The translations under genes were made by a program, and so were the position numbers. Shown here one piece after another: positions 12,306 through 24,486 of a stretch of 64,000 nucleotides of DNA (the first letter of the stretch is position 1; each line of letters begins with the position of its first letter). The DNA is from Viola odorata (taxonomy: Eukaryota; Streptophyta; Magnoliopsida; Malpighiales; Violaceae), in assembly GCA_963691705.1 (NCBI GenBank), contig OY829545.1, positions 42,581,475 through 42,645,474 on the forward strand, given 5' to 3'. Below the pieces are notes generated by a model. That model was not told the origin of the DNA, did not search any database, and saw nothing but the letters and a program-made list of their open reading frames with translations.

Positions 12306-12516
12306 TTTGAGTATGGGGTTTAAGGTTTGAGTTTTAAGTTCGAGTTCATGGTTTAAGGTCTAAGTTATGATGTTTGGGGTTTACCGTTAGAGTCAAATAA
12401 GTGTCCGTGTTATTTTGTAATTAGAATTAGAATTAATAGGTATTCATATTATTAATTATATGTGATTTGAGTTTGGGGTACAAGGTTGTATGTTCGAGCT
12501 CAGGGTTTAGGCTATA
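12306..12516 (+). repeat. Degenerate GGTTTAAGGTTTGAG-like repeats
   Basis: G/T-rich on the plus strand, with recurring variants of GGGGTTTAAGGTTTGAG, TTCATGGTTTAAGGTC, TTTGGGGTTTACCG and, after a gap, TTTGGGGTACAAGG and TCAGGGTTTAGGC. They are reminiscent of decayed telomere-like (TTTAGGG) repeats but too irregular to call an array. They lie immediately before the LTR of element D. Confidence 0.4.
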
Positions 12517-12522
12517 TGGTAT

Positions 12523-12616
12523 TGATTGCCTTTCGTTAGCATAAAAAATAATTGTAAATGGATATGGAATTAGGTAGAAAAAGTTACAACTTAACACTAT
12601 ATTGTGGTAAGAGGAT
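12523..12616 (-). repeat. Element D 3' LTR, first part
   Basis: Starts TGATTGCC, parallel to TGATCGCG of the element B LTR, and continues with a TGGATATGGAATTAGG to GGTAAGAGGAT stretch that matches the B LTR. The match resumes at 48683 after element A, whose target duplication AGGAT is 12612-12616. The 5 bp before it (12518-12522, GGTAT) should be D's own target duplication. Confidence 0.75.
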
Positions 12617-14337
12617 TGATCGTCACTCAAATACAATTTATAATGCCTGAATATATGTGCACAATTGATATGTGTACAGTGGTAGTCAGGGTCGAATACA
12701 GGGATTGAGAGAGACTGATTCAAGGTTTTGAATTAAAACACAGAAAAAAAGCACAGAAATGTAACAAACAAGGGGGGGGGGGGGTGTTTAGTTGACTAAG
12801 CAAGTTAGCCAAGAGAGATTTGGAGCTAACAATTCTAACTATGAAAGCAATGATCGGGGCCTCGATAGTGAAACTTGAATCGGGGTCCCGAAAGGTAAAA
12901 GATGGCAAATCAATGATCAAGGTTCGAACAATAAGGCAGAGAGACAAGTAAACACAATAAGTCAAATAGAGAGGAAGATCTTAGCAAAGGATATTCTTAG
13001 GTTGCATTCGGGGGCTCGATCGTCATCAACACAAGGGTATTCTATTCATGTGACATAGATATGACATAGAGACCAGATTCCTCAGATATCCCCTACTTTT
13101 CTCTTAAGAGAAACTACCCCCCATTTCTACATATGAGGTAGTCTTGACAGCCCGCCATCCCTCCAAGCACGAATGCGGGTGGGCAATACTCAGGCTGCCC
13201 ATGAAGACAAGAAAAGACACATCTAGAGCTAAAGGTCCCTCAGTTTGTCAGGCTCGCAACCCCGCTCTAATCAACTACTCACCCTAGCTAGGCGAGACCA
13301 TTTCGACACGATTACTCCTAGACTAGGTGCCTACTTGTACCATGCAACTTCCCGACATGTTCCCATCACATGGACGGCAACAATCACACAAGAAAATTAT
13401 CAGTTGATCAAGCCTCTAATTATTTCAAGTGAAAATGTAATTAAAATGATAAGCAATTGAATATGGCAGCAAGAGTATATTAAGCACGTTTAGGCCTCGA
13501 ATCTACCCATGCAACCCTTGAATTACCTTTGCTAAGAACTAAGGATTTAGCTACTCATGCTTGAAGAGAAATTAATCATAAATATAAAGAACATAATAAG
13601 TAAAGAAATAAGTTTAAGGGAAGAAAACTTGATTACTAAAGGCCGGAGCAATGCTCCGATTTGCTACAAAAATGCTTCAAGCCCGGCGGCTAAGGAGAAG
13701 GATGCTAACAAGAACTAGAGAGATAAAACTAGAGAGAAGTCTAGAGTATGTAGATTAATTCTAATACACCAAGCCTACTTTCTTTCTCTCCTAGAAGTCC
13801 TATTTAACCTAGAAATTACAAGCACAAAATATCTTCCAGCCCAACTAGGGGACAATCCATTTAAGGAAAGCCTTACACAAAGGAAACATGCTCCTTAAAG
13901 CACAAAACAGAAAAACACAAAGCTGGTGGCAGAAGTCTGGTTTGCCCAGCTTTGGCAGATCGAGAGCAGGCTTTAGCAGACTCGAGGTCTGACATGGAGA
14001 TAAACTTTGGGACTCGTGCAGAACTCTCAGAAAAGTATCGGATGACACACGTGGAAACTTCGGCAAGAGGACACGTGGAAATGCCAATCTTTACCCTTCG
14101 GGGTCTTGAATCGAGAATCCTTGTCGGGACCTTGAAGGCTATCTTGGTATCAGGACCTCGACTTTGGTCTTGAATCTCGAATTCACACAAAAATGCTCCT
14201 AAAATGTGTGTTTTCGCATAAACTCCCTTTCTAGGCCTAGATCTGCAATAGTGATGAAAACAAGGGTAAATTAGCAGAATCATGCCTTAAATCGATGGAA
14301 TAATAGGAGGAAAATCATGCATAAATAAACGCTATCA
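12617..14337 (-). repeat. Element A 3' LTR
   Basis: 1721 bp, starting TGATCGTCACTC and ending GCTATCA, matching 46926-48677 along its whole length with scattered substitutions. It contains a 13-G run (12772-12784) where the other LTR has 26 G. The divergence is greater than between the LTRs of B or C, in line with an older insertion. Confidence 0.93.
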
Positions 14338-15936
14338 AATAATCCCCACACTTCCCAATGATCGCCCTCGAGCTTTCAAAAAATTTAAAAATAACCCCCA
14401 AAATAGAACTAGCACACTTGACCATAGCACAGAGAATAAGCATGCTACTTCAACAGTCAGGACCTTGATTGAAACAACCTCTGCCTAGATGAATGCCTGC
14501 ATCAGATCAGAAGGATAACGACCCTTAAGAAAAGACTTTCCTACACTAGGCCTTGACATGAGCAATCCTCACTGGGATGTGTTTACACTCTCACTCGCAA
14601 GCAAGGGTAATTATTTAACGCTCAAAGAAATGCAAGTAATGCAGCACAGAACAGAGTATGCATATCAATTTGAGTTAAAGGGCACATGCATGGGCAATCA
14701 AACAATCAAAAGACTTTACATAGGGGCAAGAATAGAAACAAAAGTAGCAGAAATAGGAAGGCTGGAGGAAGGAGGTAGAAGGAAAAGAGAAGGTATGGAG
14801 AGCAGAAATATGGAGAAAATTTGGAAGGGAAGAGAAGAGTGGGAAATGAAACCAATCTCAAACCTAGAATGCTCCCTTGACAAAAGTAATGATTCGGGTG
14901 TGGTGAGACAGTACCGTCGAGGGCTCGAAGATGAGGGCTAGATAGACTTCTCCTTTTCTGGCGGGGTCGGGACCTTGAGCGACTGCTGGCAGATTTCTTT
15001 CTTTCTTTCTCGCACTTTTTTTACCCCCTTTTCTTTTATTTTCTCTTTATTTTTTTTTTTTGAAAAGGGGGGTGAACCTTTTTGAGTTGTGGCTTATGGG
15101 GCAAGATTCTTTTCTCTTTGAATATTCTTTTCATCTTGCCCTTGATCTGCTTTTGGCGTCGAATCTTGCTTCTTGGGGGGAATCCCCACACTTTGGCCTT
15201 ACTTATCGTCTAGCCCTCGATAGCCCTCGTTACTACTCACCTGCCAAGGAAAAAAAGTCAATGAAAGATTAGTTCAAGTGGTTTAGAAAGAAGAAACATG
15301 GAGGAGGAGTTGAGGGTGGAATTCGGGGGCAAGATGTTGGAGAAGAGAATGAAAGAAAGAAAAGTGAAAGAGAATAAAGACAAAAATTGATGCAAAGTCT
15401 TTATCTAATTATTGCTTTCCCATGTCTAATCGTGCCTATACCTAGGGGTATCATGCATACCTAGCTTGTGCCTAGTTAAGCATTGAATCACAGAAGAAAG
15501 AATTGTAAGTGTTTAGCTCAAGTGCTCACAGGGTGCTTGTGACTATTCATATATTGGCCTAGATGCAGTCATAAGGGTTAACAGGTAGAAGATGAAATAA
15601 TCGGGACCTTGACTATATGACAGCATTTTCATTCTATGTGCACAAGTCAAGTGTGTGTGTCCAACATTGGGGTGTTTTAAAGACCGGCAAAAAGTTTAAA
15701 CACTAATCATGCAATAAACTAGGAAATAAATAAAACATGCATAAAACGGGAAATACTAGCAGTTAAGTTAAGACCCCTCCCCACACTAGGCATCGCATCG
15801 TCCTCAATGTGAGAAGGGCACAAAATAAAACAACAGTTCAAAATAGAGAAGGCATAGTTTCAACAAAATATAAAAGCTATTAAAAATGTTTAACAACCCA
15901 CGTAGGGGTAAGGGAGAAGATTGTTCGGGGTCTTGA
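14338..15936 (-). other. Element A 3' non-coding tail with PPT-like tracts
   Basis: The polypurine tract next to the LTR (minus-strand reading of CCCCACACTT at 14344-14353) is repeated at about 15183-15192 and in a variant at 15779-15788. The last lies beside a stem-loop at 15794-15811 with an AGGA loop. Large parts match element E in its 61754-63130 region, for instance the CTTGGCAGGTGAG block. Family motif TCGGGACCTTGA occurs at 14967 and 15601 (and at 14124 in the LTR). There is no real ORF. Confidence 0.7.
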
Positions 15937-17418
15937 TCAGGATGGGGGAAGATTGCGCCTAGCAACTTCCGTGATGAGGGCTTGAAGTTCTGCTAGGATG
16001 GCATGATTTGTACTCAGGATGGCATTGAGGAGTCGGTGCGTGGTTTCATCAGCTGGCACTCTTTTGGGAGCTGGAGGAATTGGGCCTTGGTCTGGAACAA
16101 TTGAAGTGGTAGTTAATGCTTCGGTAGCGGGAGCTCGAGCTTGGGGTCGGGGCCTTGAAAGATCAGGGTATTCATATTTCCCTTCGATTTTACCCTTGTT
16201 ACCTGCCCTAAAACTTAGTACACCATTAGAAACACATAAAAACCACATCAAGTCCAAGGTCTTGAGACCTAGAATCTTGAAGGGTGAGGGATGCGGGTGT
16301 AGGTTCAGTTCTTCAGGCTTCATAGAGTACAAGTTCATGGCTAAGTCAGTAATGACCGACCCGAGAACAGGCGAGTGACCCTGGGGGGTACTGGAGACAT
16401 TGTGAACTACAGAGGCGATCCAGTACCCTTTTCTTGTGATGCATGACCCATAGGAAAAATAGCTCACTCTGGGATAACTGGCCCGAGGTCCCGAATTTGC
16501 CCGAGAGTGTGATGGCTAGGAAGCGCTGCAAAATATGGAGTGAGGGGTCTTCTATTTCATGACCCATGGTAAGGCGAGAATCAAACACTGCTTTGGGGTT
16601 TCCGGAGAGCTCCCGAAGTGCCTCATTGTTGTCAAAGTCGGCTGGAATGGAAGTCGGGGCATTCTGGTAGGCATCCTCTTGCACTTCATCTCGGCGGACG
16701 AAGCAAAGGTAAACATTGAGGTCATCAAAGGACATTTGGTTCCACTTACCAGCCAAAGAAAAATTGATACAACCCTTGGTGGAGAGGTCGGGACCTTGCT
16801 TGTCCTTGGGCTTGAATAACTCGGGATCATACCATAAGGTGGTAAAGAACTCAAGGGTGAGCTCTATGTATGTTGGCTTATCAATTAAGAACAGACTCTC
16901 CCAACCTATTCCCCTAAACAGTTCCCGAATTCGGGACCCAATACCCATTTTGGCATAAAATTCTAAGTCTAACTTAGCACATTGCCCGATACCTTTAGAA
17001 TTCAACAGGCTCACCCTATCTAAAGATGGTTTATCAGGAAACTTGATAAAAGCATTTAAAGTGCGAAGGTCAGATGTTACTCGTTGTTGGTTTCGGGGTC
17101 CAGAAGCGGAAACAGGTGTCGAGGCCTCCACTGGCGGATCCTCAACTTTTTGCGTTTTGCGCGGTGTCGTCGAGGTTTTCCCTTTCCCTTTTTCCGCCGT
17201 AGAGAGTTTCCTCTTTTTGGTGGCCAGAGTTTCTGTCATTGGTTTCTCCGCTCTAGCCAGAGTTTTTCCTTTCTTCTTTTTAGGGTTAGGGCTTGCTTCC
17301 TTCGGGGCCTCAACCTCAGCCGCAACCTCCTCTTCTTGGGTTCCTTCAGGGGCTTGATCTTCCTGCTCCGGTTGTTCTTCTCCAAAAAGGTCAGCCATTT
17401 CTTTCTCAACTCTCTCCC

Positions 17419-17474
<56 letters not shown>

Positions 17475-17985
17475 CCAGGTTCTCGATCTCGGCCATTTTT
17501 ACCTCTTCAAGGCTCTCATCGTCTTCATCTTCCTCTTCTAGGTCAGATTCGAGTCTAATATAGTCTGGTCTCAACTCCCCTTTGTATCCGCCATAGGCAA
17601 GCAACTTAACCTCTATTGGTTTGAGTTTTTCTGGTTTTTGCTCCGGATTCTTCGTTTTCTCTTTGGTCTTGCTCCCGGCGGTGGTGGTCGAAGGTAGTTG
17701 GACGACTCGTCTAGACCTAGTCATTGTGGACGTCGGGGGCTTGGATGAGAGGATTTGGATATCGTCGGGCTCGGAGTTGGGGTGGCTCTAGACCTCCTGG
17801 GATAATGAGGATTCCGAAAGGAAGGGATTTGAGGCTGAAGGTGATGGTGGATGAGATGGAAAAAATGGGGGTGGAAAGCGTGATGGTGATCGGTTTGCTG
17901 GTGGTGGTGGTTGAGACATACCAGAATGAGGAGTGGAGGAGCTTTGATGTGTTTTTGTGGATTTGGGGCTTTTTGTGTTTGCCAT
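15937..17985 (-). pseudogene. Element A 3' ORF (ATHILA ORF-1 / env-like), frameshifted
   Basis: A decayed ORF between pol and the 3' LTR. Reading minus from the ATG at 17985: a Ser/Pro-rich N-terminus, an acidic stretch, an (ER)n run encoded by the GA microsatellite, a Lys-rich NLS-like region, then the conserved domain containing RELFRGIGWESLFLIDKPTY and ELTLEFFTTLWYDPE, and finally TEVARRNLPPS before the stop at 15937-15939. At least three frames are needed (17788-17985, 17236-17724 and 16346-17398, 15937-16467). This is the ATHILA ORF-1 type of protein; its function is unknown and env-like is a positional name. No signal peptide or membrane segment is evident. Confidence 0.75.
17422..17469. 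repeat. (CT)n microsatellite inside the element A 3' ORF
   Basis: About 24 CT units, read on the coding strand as GA repeats encoding alternating Glu-Arg. The reading frame differs on the two sides, so length changes here probably caused a frameshift. Confidence 0.9.
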
Positions 17986-18593
17986 GAGAGGAGTTTTTCT
18001 TTTGTTTGATAGAAAGTGATGGGACTGGGTGAGAGGTTGAGGGAAAGAAGATGTGTTGGCTAGGCGTTGGCTAGGTAACTGCCGAAAGTGAAGGGTTTGC
18101 ATGGGGTAGTGGGTTTAGTGGGATACGGAAAAGATGGAGAGAGGGTGGTGATTTGATTTCCCTCGGTTCTCGGCTCCACGTGGCATGCTAGGAGAGGAAG
18201 GGAAGCGTCTAAGGAGCCATGCGCCTGCCACCTACAAAAATCAGAAAAGTGAGCTTGCTTTTTGAAATTTAAAAGAGAGAAAAAGAAGGCAAAACAAAAG
18301 GAATTAATGGGTTTTGAAAAAGAAGGGGACAAGAGAATTAAATGGGATAAAGGAGACAAAAGATAATTAAAACTACCCTAGGGAACATAAAAAGTACTAA
18401 AAAAGAATAATAAAAAGCTAAGTTGACTTGGAATTTGAAAAAATAAAAAAGGAAAGGAAGAAAGAAGGTCAGAAAACGTGAGATTTCCCCACACTTGGCC
18501 TTGACGTTACTTCAGGATTCTAGGTCTCGAAGGTTGGGTCGACCACCTTCATTTCTTCAGCAGTCGAGGGTTCAAATCCTTCATAAAATGGCT
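17986..18593 (-). other. Element A spacer between pol and 3' ORF
   Basis: Non-coding spacer with a further PPT-like CCCCACACTT at 18485-18494. The original pol stop was probably near 18520, because minus-strand remnants of the usual K-P-x-x-E-G-F C-terminus lie at 18560-18600 in another frame. Confidence 0.6.
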
Positions 18594-21500
18594 TCAATCA
18601 GTGTCCGGATTTTGAATTTTGATAGCTCCGTGGTCGAAAATAGTTGTGACCTTGAATGACCCTGTCCACTTTGATTTAAGCTTCCCTAAAAATATACGCA
18701 GACGAGAGTTGTACAATAAAACTTTCTGTCCTATTGTAAAAGTTTTGAGGATGAGATGCTTATCGTGGTGGGCTTTTGTTTTTCCCTTGTAAATCGTGGA
18801 ATTTTCATAAGCATCACCTCGAAGTTCTTCGAGCTCTTGAATCTGGAGACAACGATCTTTGCCAGCTATATTCAAGTCCATGTTGACCTTCTTGATTGCC
18901 CAAAAGTCTTTATGCTCTATCTCGACCGGGAGGTGGCAAGACTTGCCATAGATTAATCGATACGGTGTCATACCGATCGGGGTCTTGAATGCGGTGCGAT
19001 ACGCCCATAGAGCATCTCCCAACTTAAGGCTCCAATCCTTCCTGGATTGGTTGACTGTCTTTTCCAAGATGGCCTTGATTTCTCAATTCGAGACCTCAGC
19101 CTGCCCGTTGGTCTGAGGGTGATAAGCTGTAGACACTCTATGAGTTACTCCATACTTGTTGAGCAAGGAGTAAACCATTCGATTACAAAAATGTGTCCCC
19201 TGATCACTGATTAGGGCTCGAGGTGTCCCGAATCAATTGAAAATATTAGTCCATAGGAAGTCGACCACTACTTTTGAATCATCTATTTTAGTGGCCTTGG
19301 CCTCGATCCATTTAGAGACATAATCAACCGCAAGAAGGATGTACGTGTTCCCGAATGAGTTCGGGAAGGGCCCCATGAAATTGATACCCCAAATATCAAA
19401 GATCTCACAAGAAAGGATACTTGTCAAGGGCATCTGATTTCTTGCTCCTATATTTCCCGTTGCTTGGCATTGCGGGCACGTGGCGCAAAACAAATAGCTA
19501 TCCTTGAAAATAGATGGCCAATAGAGACCGGCTCCCAAGACCTTGAGTGTGGTTTTTTTGGCTGCAAAGTGCCCTCCTTCTGTGGCTGAATGGCAGAACT
19601 TGAGGATTGATGGCACCTCATCCATGGTGACACAACGTCTAATGATTTGATCCTAGCAATGCTTCCATAAGTAGGGGCTATCCCAAACATAGAATTTTGA
19701 TTGCTTCCTAATGCGATGCTTTTCAGAGCTCGAGGCCTCGATCGGGTAGGCACTAGTGGCACAGAAATTTGCAATGTCGGTGAACCATGAAAATCTGACA
19801 GCTTCGACTAGGCATAGATATTCATTCGGAAAATTTTCTCTGATGGCCACTCGGGAGTCGTCGTCTTGAGTCGAGAGCCTGCTCAAGTGATCCGCAACGC
19901 AATTCTCCATCCCCTTCTTATCCTTGATTGCGATGTTGAATTCTTGGAGCAAGAGGATCCATCGGATGAGTCGAGGCTTTGCGTCTGCTTTCTTTAGCAA
20001 ACACCGAAGGGTTGAATGGTCCGAATAGACAATTACATGAGTTCCCAAGAGGTATTGTCTAAACTTATCAAGAGCATAGACGATTGCTAAAAGCTCCTTT
20101 TTTGTGGTAGTGTAATTTTGCTGCGCTGGATCTAATAATTTAGAAGCGTAGTAGATGACATAGGTTTCCTTGTCCTTTTTCTGCCCCAAAACTGCTCCCA
20201 AGGCCTGGTTACTTGCGTCGCACATTATCTCGAATGGGAGTGACTAATCGGGGGCTCGAATGATTGGGGCAGAAATAAGCTTTGCTTTCAAGGTCTCGAA
20301 GGCGGCCTTGCATTCTTCATCAAATACGAACTCCACATCCTTGTGTAGTAATCGGCACATAGGTTGAGTTATCTTGGAGAAATCCTTGATAAATCTCCTG
20401 TAAAAACCTGCATGGCTAAGAAAGGAACGCATATCGCGAACATTAAGGGGGTAAGGCAAGGTCTCGATTACATGAATTTTTGCTTTGTCCCCCTCAATGC
20501 CTTTGCTGGAAATGAATGAGACCTTGATCTACCATAAAATGACACTTCTCAAAGTTGAGCACAAGGTTAGTTTCAACGCATCTTTGCAATATTTTTTTCA
20601 AATTACAGAGGCATTCGGGAAAAGAATTACCATAAACTGTAAAATCATCCATAAATACCTCAATGCAATCCTCTACGAATTCACAAAAAATGCTCACCAT
20701 GCACCTGTGGAATGTAGCGGGGGCATTGCGTAGCCCAAAAGGCATGCGTCAGTATGCGAACGTACCAAAGGGGCATGTGAAGGTAGTCTTTTCTTGGTCT
20801 TCGAGGGCGACTGGAATTTGATGGAAGCCCGAGTACCCATCCAAACAACAATAATGCGTCTTACCCGCAAGACGTTCTAACATTTGATCAATGAAAGGAA
20901 GTGGGAAATGGTATTTCCTTATGGCTTCGTTCAAGCTCCTGTAATCAATGCACACTCGCCATCCATTCTGGATTCGGGAGGGGATAGGTGTACCTTCGAG
21001 ACCTGGAATGATTGTTATGCCGGTTTTCTTTGGGACCACTTGGACAGGGCTGACCCATGGGGAGTTAGAAATAGGGTAGATAACCCCGACATCAAGCAAT
21101 TTCAAGACCTTGTTTTTGACTACATTCATCATGGGGGGGTTCAAGCGCCTCTGTGGCTGGCGAATTGTCTTGCTAGCTTCCTCAAGGTGGGTGCGATGAG
21201 TGCATAAGGACGGTGATAGACCCTTGATGTCCGTGATTGTCCAGCCAATAGCTTGTTTGAAACTTTTGAGAAGTTCTATCAATTCAACCTCTTGAGCCTC
21301 CTCCAATTTGTTGGAAATGATAACCGGGAGGGATTTTCCCCTAGATAGACATATTTCAGATGCGAGGGCAACATTTTGAGTTCGAGGTCAGGAGCTTGCA
21401 CTAGAGAGGGTGTAAGTCTGATATGATCTTCGCAATGGGGTGCCTCAATCGGGGGCTCGACTGTGAGGGCAAAATTTTCCTCTAGAGATGCCATGACCGA

Positions 21501-22490
21501 GCATAATTCGGTAGGGACTGCAATTAACGATGCCATTTCTTTCAAGGAATCGAGGGTGAAACTCCGGTCGAGGGCTAGCTTCAAGGGCTCGATAGAATTC
21601 AGGTCATCAATATCCTCAATGAAGGGGTCTATCACGTCAATGAAATTGACACTCGAAGATTCGGAGGGATACTTCATGGACTCCAGCATGTTAAAACTGA
21701 TGATTTCCCAGTCAAATTCGAGGGAGATGGAGGCATCATAAATGTCAATCTTTGCACAGGCAGTGGCCAAGAACGGGCGCCCTAAAAGTACGTCCGAAGA
21801 TTTGGTAGACGTTGGGTTCTCCATGGAAAGAACATAGAAATCTGCGGGGAACAGGAAATTGCCCACTTGGACTAGAACATCCGTGATTACTCCTTCGGGG
21901 TAGACAACGGAACGGTCTGCAAGTTGGATAACCAGCTTGGTTGCCTTCAAGGGCCCGAGTCCTAGACTGTTGTAGATAGTCAAGGGCATGACATTAATAC
22001 CGACCCCTAAATCGCACATTGCCTTTCCGATGTCGATTGTGCCAATCCTGCACGGGATAGTGAACATCCCTTGATCTTTGCATTTAGGAGGGATCTTGCG
22101 TTGGATGTGAGCAGACAAGTTGATCCCCACACTTATCCAATTCACCTCGGTGAACTTGCTCTTGTTTGTGCAAAGTTGTTTCAAAAACTTGGCATATCGA
22201 GGCATACTCTTGATAGCTTTGAGCAGAGGGGTGTTGATAATGACCTTACTAAACATGTCGAAGATGTCCCGATCCTCTTCATCCTTCTTCTACTTGACCA
22301 ACCGTTGAGGGAACGGGGGCTCGAGTACCTTGTTAATATACTCTTGAGTGAACTCCTCCTCGACGGGTTGTTTTTTCTTACATCGAGATTGCTTGGTGGA
22401 GAAGAAATGGTTGAGCGCTGCATCATTAAATCGGGACTTCTTTGGCTTTAATGAGGGGTCAGTAGGCTTAGCCAGTTGTTCTAGTGGTGG
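18594..22490 (-). pseudogene. Element A pol remnant: protease, RT, RNase H, integrase
   Basis: Read minus: an aspartic protease region with C-D-L-G-V-G-I-N (near 22000), RT with [20 protein letters not shown] and the catalytic V-F-M-D-D box (near 20660), RNase H starting [10 protein letters not shown] (20225), then integrase with a zinc-binding H/C region, [11 protein letters not shown], an I-S-D-Q-G-T-H segment and a HPQTNGQAE segment. The frame is broken at about 18594, 19068-19232, 19626-19652, 20226-20243, 20460-20493, 20746 and 21280-21306. Several breaks are in-frame TGA where relatives have Arg (CGA), as expected from cytosine deamination. It is Athila-lineage Ty3/gypsy and non-functional. 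Confidence 0.9.
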
Positions 22491-22943
22491 CTAGGTGATG
22501 TTGTCACAGTCGGGGCCTAGAATGAAAATATCGGCTTCGGGGGCTCGAGTGTTCTTTTCAGATTCGGGATTCGGGTGGACACGAAAGGGTATCTCGAGAT
22601 CGCTGCGGAGGTTCATAGCACATGCCTCATGCTTTGGATTGGCTTCTGTATTTCTAGGGAATCTCCCTCCATTTTTTACTTCTTTAATTTTAGCCATGAG
22701 GGTGCGTATTTGGTTTTCAAGCTCTGCAATCTTTTTCTTATCAGAGGCTGCCTCTTCATTCGGGGGCACGGCGAAGGTCTGATCTTGTGGTGGCTGTCTC
22801 TGATACTGATAATTGTTCTGAAAATTAGGCTGAGGCTTGAAATTTTGCATGTTGAAGGGAGGGGGGTGGTTCCCGTATGGATTTTGTTGATACTGTTAGC
22901 TAGGTCCCGACTGTTGAGAGTTGTTCCATCCGTAATTGGGTTG
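22491..22943 (-). pseudogene. Element A gag, third (C-terminal) piece
   Basis: Low-complexity Asn/Gln/Pro-rich gag C-terminus, followed by KKKIAELENQIRTLMAKIKE (a probable short coiled coil) and the conserved N-P-K-H-E-A-C-A-M-N-L-R-S block that marks the gag-protease junction in this lineage. It is separated from the middle of gag (35539 onward) by element B. A stop at 22491 and another near 22900 interrupt it. Confidence 0.8.
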
Positions 22944-22948
22944 CTTCC

Positions 22949-24486
22949 TGATCGCGCATCGAACACGTCAAATATAGTAGTGAAATAGTTATGGAATTGG
23001 GGGTAGAAATACAACTTATCACTGTCTACAAAGATTTGTAGATGATGGTAAGAGGATCGTCCACAGAGACCTCTAGGAAACGTAGTTCTTGAGTTTGACT
23101 TCCTCGTCACTTAGTTTGGGTTTGGTTGGTATCTGAAACTGAAAGACAAAACAAAAAGGAAGTGAAAACAGTTTAAAGTAGTATTGGCCAGAGTCTAGGC
23201 CAAGACTGGGGTCTAGATTAGGAATAAGTCTAGTAATATGGAATTCTAGGTAAGGGTGATATGAGAGCTTGCGTTCTTATGACTCGATCACGGACTCTAG
23301 GATGTTCATCTCTTCGTTTGTAGCACTGCTATAGAGTGGAGGTACTCCTGTTCACTCCTGTCTTCCCTCCTCTTCAAATTACCTGGCGGGTACTCCCTCT
23401 CCTGATAATCCTAGCCAAGGGACACCTTGCTGGTTAAAGGGTTTATCCATTTGACTGCTGTCTTGAATGGTTGCTCACCTCTTCAATGGTACAGGGGAAG
23501 ACAGTACCTAGGTCAAGGTGTTTCCCCACGGAAACCCTAGGTTGTCAATCTGGTCTCGACCTAGATTACCTATTCTTCTAGTCTGGCGCGAGACTAGTCA
23601 CCTACTTCGTCTAGCCGGCGGGTACTCCCTCTCCTTCTAGACTGATTACAACTCTTCTCTACTAGGGTACAAGGATGATCAAACCTTGTCTCTAGTGAGT
23701 AAGCGATAGATTAAGTTCAAGAAATAAATAAATACAAAGGAAGAGATTATGAAGTAGGAAAGATGTCTCACGAGTGCATAAGAACTTCAGCTCATCAACC
23801 CTTACCAAGAATGGGTGTTTAGTTACTCATACTCATGAAAAAAAAGATAAAATATTTAATTGCATAAATAATATAAATCCGAGATAATAAAATCCGGAGC
23901 AAAGTGTAACAATGTCGAACTAAGAAAAGAGAAGAAGGATTGCGTAGTGTTCGATGTGGACAGAGGTGAATAATGTCTTGCTAAAATAGCCCTCAGAACC
24001 TCTGTCCCAATCCAACTCTAATCCCTAGAAAATCTCCTAAAAGATTATTACAATTAATTGTTCTTAAAACGGAAACTAAATCGCTAAAATAATAAAGAGG
24101 GAGATCCCATTCGGGATTCTACATAAGATTGTCTTCAGATCCCTCTAAAATAGCGGAACAGCTGCTACGTGCCAGCTATAAGAGTCCAACGCTGAAAGCG
24201 GTCCAAACGCTCCAAAGTGCTGTCTTTATCACGAATGTGTCTTGTCCGCAGTCTTGGCCAAGACGCTCCTGGTATGCGCGCTGCGTCTGATGCGGATGTG
24301 TCTAGGCCAAGATCCATGCCTAGACTCGGGTAATGCTGCTCCAGCTCTCTTCTGTTCAGTTTCCTCGAAAGCTGCCTTCCAGATCAGATCTGCTAAGATG
24401 TGGGAAAACATGGATAAATCAGCAGATTTACTGTCCAAAATAACTAGTAAATGGACAATAAAACTTGATGAAATACAATGCAATCA
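22949..24486 (-). repeat. Element B 3' LTR
   Basis: 1538 bp, TGATCGCG... to ...GCAATCA, nearly identical to 34011-35533. The length difference comes from a 14-bp segment present here near 24165-24180 and an extra base near 23270. GTCTTGGCCAAGAC lies at 24251-24264 and variants at 23193-23206 and 24300-24313. Confidence 0.95.

Noticed and set aside
14558..14941. 127-residue plus-strand ORF in the element A tail
   Set aside because: The same stretch aligns as non-coding tail with element E on the other strand, and the protein resembles nothing.
16019..16378. 119-residue plus-strand ORF opposite the element A 3' ORF
   Set aside because: Antisense to a conserved protein region; shadow frame.
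15937..17985. Calling the 3' ORFs true retroviral envelope proteins
   Set aside because: No signal peptide, membrane span or fusion features are visible in A, B, D or E; only the position suggests env.
22979..23110. Short minus-strand ORF starting M-T-R-K-S-N-S, also at 33981-34172
   Set aside because: It is inside the element B LTRs in a leader-like stretch, duplicated by the LTRs, and has no domain.
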